Shown here piece after piece: positions 60,794 to 64,000 of a DNA stretch of 64,000 bases. Under the pieces are notes generated by a model. The model was not told where the DNA came from. It made no database searches and was given only the letters and a program-made list of their open reading frames with translations. The translations under genes were made by a program, and so were the position numbers. The first letter of the stretch is position 1, and the number at the start of each line of letters is the position of its first letter. The stretch covers positions 342,001 through 406,000 of the forward strand of contig CP018227.1 of NCBI GenBank assembly GCA_016865035.1, read 5' to 3'. This DNA comes from Kordiimonadales bacterium IMCC3096. Lineage in GTDB: Bacteria > Pseudomonadota > Alphaproteobacteria > Minwuiales > Minwuiaceae.

Positions 60794-62119
60794 ATGACCT
60801 ATGCCCATCCGATCCCGAATGACCTCGAGTCCTTCTGGCTGCCCTTCACCCCGAATCGCCAGTTCAAGAAGGAACCGCGTCTGCTCGTCTCCGCCAAGGA
60901 CATGCACTACACTTCCGCGGACGGTCGGCAGATTCTCGACGGTTCCGCCGGCCTCTGGTGCGTCAACGCCGGGCACGGTCGGCAGAAGATCGTGGATGCG
61001 ATCACCAACTCGGCCAACACGCTCGATTTCGCGCCCTCGTTCCAGTACGCGAACCCGGCAGCGTTCGATCTGGCGAACCGGATCAGCGCCCTGACGCCAG
61101 ATCCGCTGAACCGGATCTTCTTCACGAACTCGGGGTCGGAGGCGGTCGATACCGCGCTGAAGATCGCCATCGCCTATCACCGCGCCCGCGGGGACGGCAC
61201 CCGGACCCGCCTGATCGGGCGGGAACGCGGCTACCACGGGGTCGGCTTCGGCGGCATTTCCGTTGGCGGCATCGTCAAGAACCGGATGTATTTCGGCTCC
61301 CTGCTGAACGGCGTCGATCACCTGCCGCATACCCACCTGCCGGAGCAGAACAGCTTCGCCAAGGGGCAGCCCGAACATGGCGCGGAACTGGCCGACGATC
61401 TGGAGCGGATCGTGCAGTTGCATGACCCGTCCACCATCGCGGCGGTGATCGTCGAACCCATGTCGGGATCGACCGGCGTTCTGGTCCCGCCGAAGGGCTA
61501 TCTGCAGCGGCTGCGTGCGATCTGCGACAAGTACGGCATCCTGCTGATCTTCGATGAGGTGATCAGCGGTTTCGGGCGTCTCGGCACCAACTTCGCGGCT
61601 GACCGCTTTGGCGTCGTGCCGGACATGATGACCATGGCAAAGGGCCTGACCAACGCCGCCGTGCCCATGGGTGCCGTCGCCGCAAGCGACAGCATCTATG
61701 ACGCCTTCATGACCGGGCCGGAGCACGCCATCGAGCTGTTTCACGGCTACACCTACTCCGCCCACCCGATGGCCTGCGCCGCCGGTATCGCCGCGCTGGA
61801 GATCTATCAGGAGGAGAAGCTGTTCGACCGCGTCGCCGGGCTGGAGAGCTACTGGGAAGAGAAGCTGCACGCCCTCGCCGACGCGAAGAATGTCATCGAC
61901 ATCCGCAACATCGGTCTGGTCGGCGCCATCGAGATCTCCGCACGGGACGGCGAGCCAGGCAAACGCGGCTTCGAGGCGATGATCAAGGCGTTCGAGAAGG
62001 GTGCCATGGTGCGGGTGACCGGCGACATCATTGCCCTTTCACCGCCCTTCATCATCAGCAAGGAACAGATCGACGAACTGATGGATCTGGTCCGCGACGT
62101 GCTGAATGACCTCGACTGA
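60794..62119 (+). CDS. Omega-amino acid:pyruvate aminotransferase (class III)
   Basis: 441 residues; GGGGGAG upstream. Class III PLP fold: T-N-S-G-S-E-A-V-D-T-A-L-K-I-A, G-Y-H-G-V, F-D-E-V-I-S-G-F-G-R-L-G and PLP Lys in M-A-K-G-L-T-N-A-A-V-P-M-G-A-V. The N terminus W-L-P-F-T-P-N-R-Q-F-K and W-C-V-N-A-G-H match beta-alanine/omega-amino acid:pyruvate transaminases. Two bases separate it from the epimerase gene, probably co-transcribed. Confidence 0.92.
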   Translation: MTYAHPIPNDLESFWLPFTPNRQFKKEPRLLVSAKDMHYTSADGRQILDGSAGLWCVNAGHGRQKIVDAITNSANTLDFAPSFQYANPAAFDLANRISALTPDPLNRIFFTNSGSEAVDTALKIAIAYHRARGDGTRTRLIGRERGYHGVGFGGISVGGIVKNRMYFGSLLNGVDHLPHTHLPEQNSFAKGQPEHGAELADDLERIVQLHDPSTIAAVIVEPMSGSTGVLVPPKGYLQRLRAICDKYGILLIFDEVISGFGRLGTNFAADRFGVVPDMMTMAKGLTNAAVPMGAVAASDSIYDAFMTGPEHAIELFHGYTYSAHPMACAAGIAALEIYQEEKLFDRVAGLESYWEEKLHALADAKNVIDIRNIGLVGAIEISARDGEPGKRGFEAMIKAFEKGAMVRVTGDIIALSPPFIISKEQIDELMDLVRDVLNDLD

Positions 62120-62121
62120 CC

Positions 62122-63156
62122 ATGGCTGACGGGTCGCCCCAACGCCGCGCCTTTGTCACCGGCGCGACCGGCTTTCTGGGCCTCAACCTGGTCGAACAGT
62201 TGCTGGCGGCGGACTGGCACGTGACGGCGCTGCGGCGGGAGAAGCTGCGCCACCGCGATCTCGACCGCTATCCGGTAACGCAGGTGACCGGCGACCTGCT
62301 GGATCCGGACAGTCTGGAGGCCGCCGTGCCGAAGGACTGCGATGCCGTGTTTCACACCGCCGCCATGACCTCGGTCTGGCGACGGCAGGCCCCGATGCAG
62401 AACCAGATCAACATCGACGGCACGGAGAATGTGGTCGATGCGGCGCTGAAGAACGGGGCGAAGCGGTTCATCCATACCTCCACCTGGAACGTCTATGACT
62501 GGTCCTCCGGCGAGGTCACGGAGGACACGCCGCAGACCGGCGGCTCGTCGTGGATCAACTACAACCGGTCGAAGTTCGCGGCGGAGGAGGTGATCCGGCG
62601 TGCGGTGGCGGAACGCGGTCTGGATGCCGTGATCCTGAATCCGTCGCACATCGTCGGTCGTTTCGACCGGCAGAACTGGGCGCAGCTGATCATGATGGCG
62701 GCTGTCGGCAAGCTGCCCGGCGTCCCCCCCGGGGCAGGCAGCTTCGCGCACGGGCAGGCTGTCGCCCGCGCCCATATCGCAGCGGTGGACAAGGGCAGGA
62801 CGGGGGCGAACTACCTGCTCGGCGGTCCCGACGCGACGTTCCTCGAATTCGTGCAGACCGTCGCTGACATGGCGCAGCAGAAGAAGCGCCCGAAACGCAC
62901 GGTGCCAGCCTGGATGATGCGCATGATGGGCAAGGTCGAGGGGGTAATCTCCGCCGCCACGGCGAAACCTCCCCAGATCACGCCGGAAGCGGTTGCCATG
63001 GTGACGGCACGCGTCCGCATCACGTCCACCAGGGCCATCGACGAACTGGGCTATGAGCCATCGACCCTGCATACTGCGATCTCTGACGCTTATGACTGGA
63101 TGCTGAGAGAAAAGATGATCTACGCCTATGGCAAGCCGCCGGTGAAGAAGCGGTAG
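62122..63156 (+). CDS. NAD-dependent epimerase/dehydratase family protein
   Basis: 344 residues. Extended SDR: T-G-A-T-G-F-L-G-L-N at 14-23, then A-M-T-S-V-W, and the catalytic Y-N-R-S-K (Tyr and Lys). The N-terminal half is similar to dihydroflavonol-4-reductase-like proteins. Substrate is unknown; it follows the aminotransferase and precedes the PhyH-like dioxygenase. Confidence 0.88.
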   Translation: MADGSPQRRAFVTGATGFLGLNLVEQLLAADWHVTALRREKLRHRDLDRYPVTQVTGDLLDPDSLEAAVPKDCDAVFHTAAMTSVWRRQAPMQNQINIDGTENVVDAALKNGAKRFIHTSTWNVYDWSSGEVTEDTPQTGGSSWINYNRSKFAAEEVIRRAVAERGLDAVILNPSHIVGRFDRQNWAQLIMMAAVGKLPGVPPGAGSFAHGQAVARAHIAAVDKGRTGANYLLGGPDATFLEFVQTVADMAQQKKRPKRTVPAWMMRMMGKVEGVISAATAKPPQITPEAVAMVTARVRITSTRAIDELGYEPSTLHTAISDAYDWMLREKMIYAYGKPPVKKR

Positions 63157-63190
63157 CCTGATCGGCGCAACGGTTTGGGAGGACCGGAAA

Positions 63191-63988
63191 ATGTTGCCAG
63201 CAGAAACCATCGAGACCTTCCGGCGCGACGGTGCCGTGCTGTTGCCCGGCGTCATCTCCAGCGACTGGGTGGCAAGGATCCGGGAGGCGATCGAACGGGA
63301 CATCGCCGAGCCCGGTCCCTTCTGCCACGGCTACACGCTGGACAATGGTCGCCGGTTTCACGGCAACATGCGGATCTGGGAGAATGACCCCGCCTTCCAC
63401 GACTATTGCTTCGACTCGCCCCTGCCCGCACTGGCCGCCGAACTGATGGGGGCGAAGCGCATCACCCTGTTCTATGACCAGCTGTTCGTGAAGGAGGAAG
63501 GCTCCGACCATCCGACGCGCTGGCACAATGACCAGCCCTACTGGCCCGTGCGCGGGCGACAGGTCATGAGCTTCTGGCTGGCGCTGGACGAGGTGACGGC
63601 AGATTCGGGCCGTCTGGAGTTCGTTGCCGGTTCGCACAACTGGGAACGCTGGTTCCAGCCCGAACCCTTCGCCCCCGGCGGAGCCGAATACGAACGCGGC
63701 GAGAACTACGAGGATATTCCCGACATCGACGCCAATCGCGACGCCTACAATCTGATCGGCTGGGACATGCAGCCGGGGGATGTCATCGCCTTTCACGCCA
63801 TGGCGGTGCATGGCGCAGGCGGCAACCACCGTCTCGACCGCCGCCGACGTGGCTATACCGTGCGCTACTGCGGCGATGACGCCACCTACTTCGGCGGCCC
63901 CGGCCCCAACGCGGGCCTGCGCAACCCCACCCTCAAGACCGGCGACGACCTGGCCAGTGACCAGTATCCGGTGGTCTGGACGCGGTGA
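63191..63988 (+). CDS. Phytanoyl-CoA dioxygenase (PhyH) family protein
   Basis: 265 residues; GGGAGG upstream. Fe(II)/2-oxoglutarate dioxygenase fold: metal H-x-D in T-R-W-H-N-D-Q-P-Y-W (first His and Asp) and the distal His in F-H-A-M-A-V-H-G-A-G, followed by an Arg for 2-oxoglutarate (N-H-R-L-D-R-R-R-R). The product oxidises a small or CoA-linked substrate. The last 12 bases of the window hold nothing recognisable. Confidence 0.9.
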   Translation: MLPAETIETFRRDGAVLLPGVISSDWVARIREAIERDIAEPGPFCHGYTLDNGRRFHGNMRIWENDPAFHDYCFDSPLPALAAELMGAKRITLFYDQLFVKEEGSDHPTRWHNDQPYWPVRGRQVMSFWLALDEVTADSGRLEFVAGSHNWERWFQPEPFAPGGAEYERGENYEDIPDIDANRDAYNLIGWDMQPGDVIAFHAMAVHGAGGNHRLDRRRRGYTVRYCGDDATYFGGPGPNAGLRNPTLKTGDDLASDQYPVVWTR

Positions 63989-64000
63989 GCAAGAGCAGGC

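Noticed and set aside
1-64000. Mobile elements, CRISPR arrays, prophage or integration sites
   Set aside because: No transposase, integrase or repeat-spacer pattern was seen. The tRNA-Leu gene has no adjacent integrase or visible duplicated 3' end.

Overview
The window is GC-rich chromosomal DNA (bases are mostly G or C, codon use is uniform, genes are tightly packed on both strands). It is most likely from an alphaproteobacterium. The evidence is the gene repertoire: DUF2244, DUF6524, DUF1194 and NnrU proteins, a zinc-free ribosomal protein L31, a very long cobalamin-dependent ribonucleotide reductase, and a small heat-shock gene with a ROSE-like leader. I cannot name the genus. I see no insertion sequence, integrase, prophage or CRISPR array, and the gene content is that of a free-living, respiratory heterotroph.

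Layout. 1-9.9 kb: the end of an acyl-CoA ligase gene with an AtuA pair, a molybdopterin oxidoreductase, a histidine phosphatase, aspartate dehydrogenase, RuvC, an agmatinase coupled to a small unknown gene, and a secreted vWA protein. 10-15.6 kb: a SulP anion transporter, a dicarboxylate symporter and a cyanide-insensitive-type cytochrome bd oxidase (cydABX). 15.8-21.7 kb: an Rrf2 regulator, a Crp/Fnr regulator and a sulfide-oxidation operon (DUF2892 membrane protein, persulfide dioxygenase, a DUF442-SQR fusion, a SulP transporter). The operon is preceded by a well-formed class II activator promoter. Sulfide would be oxidised into the quinone pool, and the neighbouring bd oxidase could re-oxidise the quinol in the presence of sulfide.

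21.8-29.8 kb is the most unusual region. It encodes six exported proteins: an OmpA-domain protein, a caspase-fold protein that has lost both catalytic residues, a trypsin-caspase fusion with both active sites intact, and a serpin, in one overlapping operon. Divergent to these are a lipoprotein and a small secreted protein. The trypsin domain has the Asp that specifies Arg/Lys cleavage and an Arg-Ile activation site, and the serpin has an Arg in the predicted reactive-centre loop. I infer a self-contained cell-envelope protease/inhibitor system with an inactive caspase partner. I know of no described system with this composition.

29.8-41 kb: an enoyl-CoA hydratase, nrdJ with NrdR-box-like sites over its promoter, tRNA-Leu(CAA), rpmE, a small heat-shock gene with a candidate RNA thermometer, NnrU, a flavodoxin and a Sel1-like protein. 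40.5-64 kb: mostly metabolic genes (SDR, LLM monooxygenase, UbiD, sulfurtransferase, AlaX, cysteine synthase, photolyase, CoA and fumarylacetoacetase-type hydrolases, an omega-aminotransferase, an epimerase, a phytanoyl-CoA dioxygenase-like protein), an RND efflux pair and an orphan sensor kinase.
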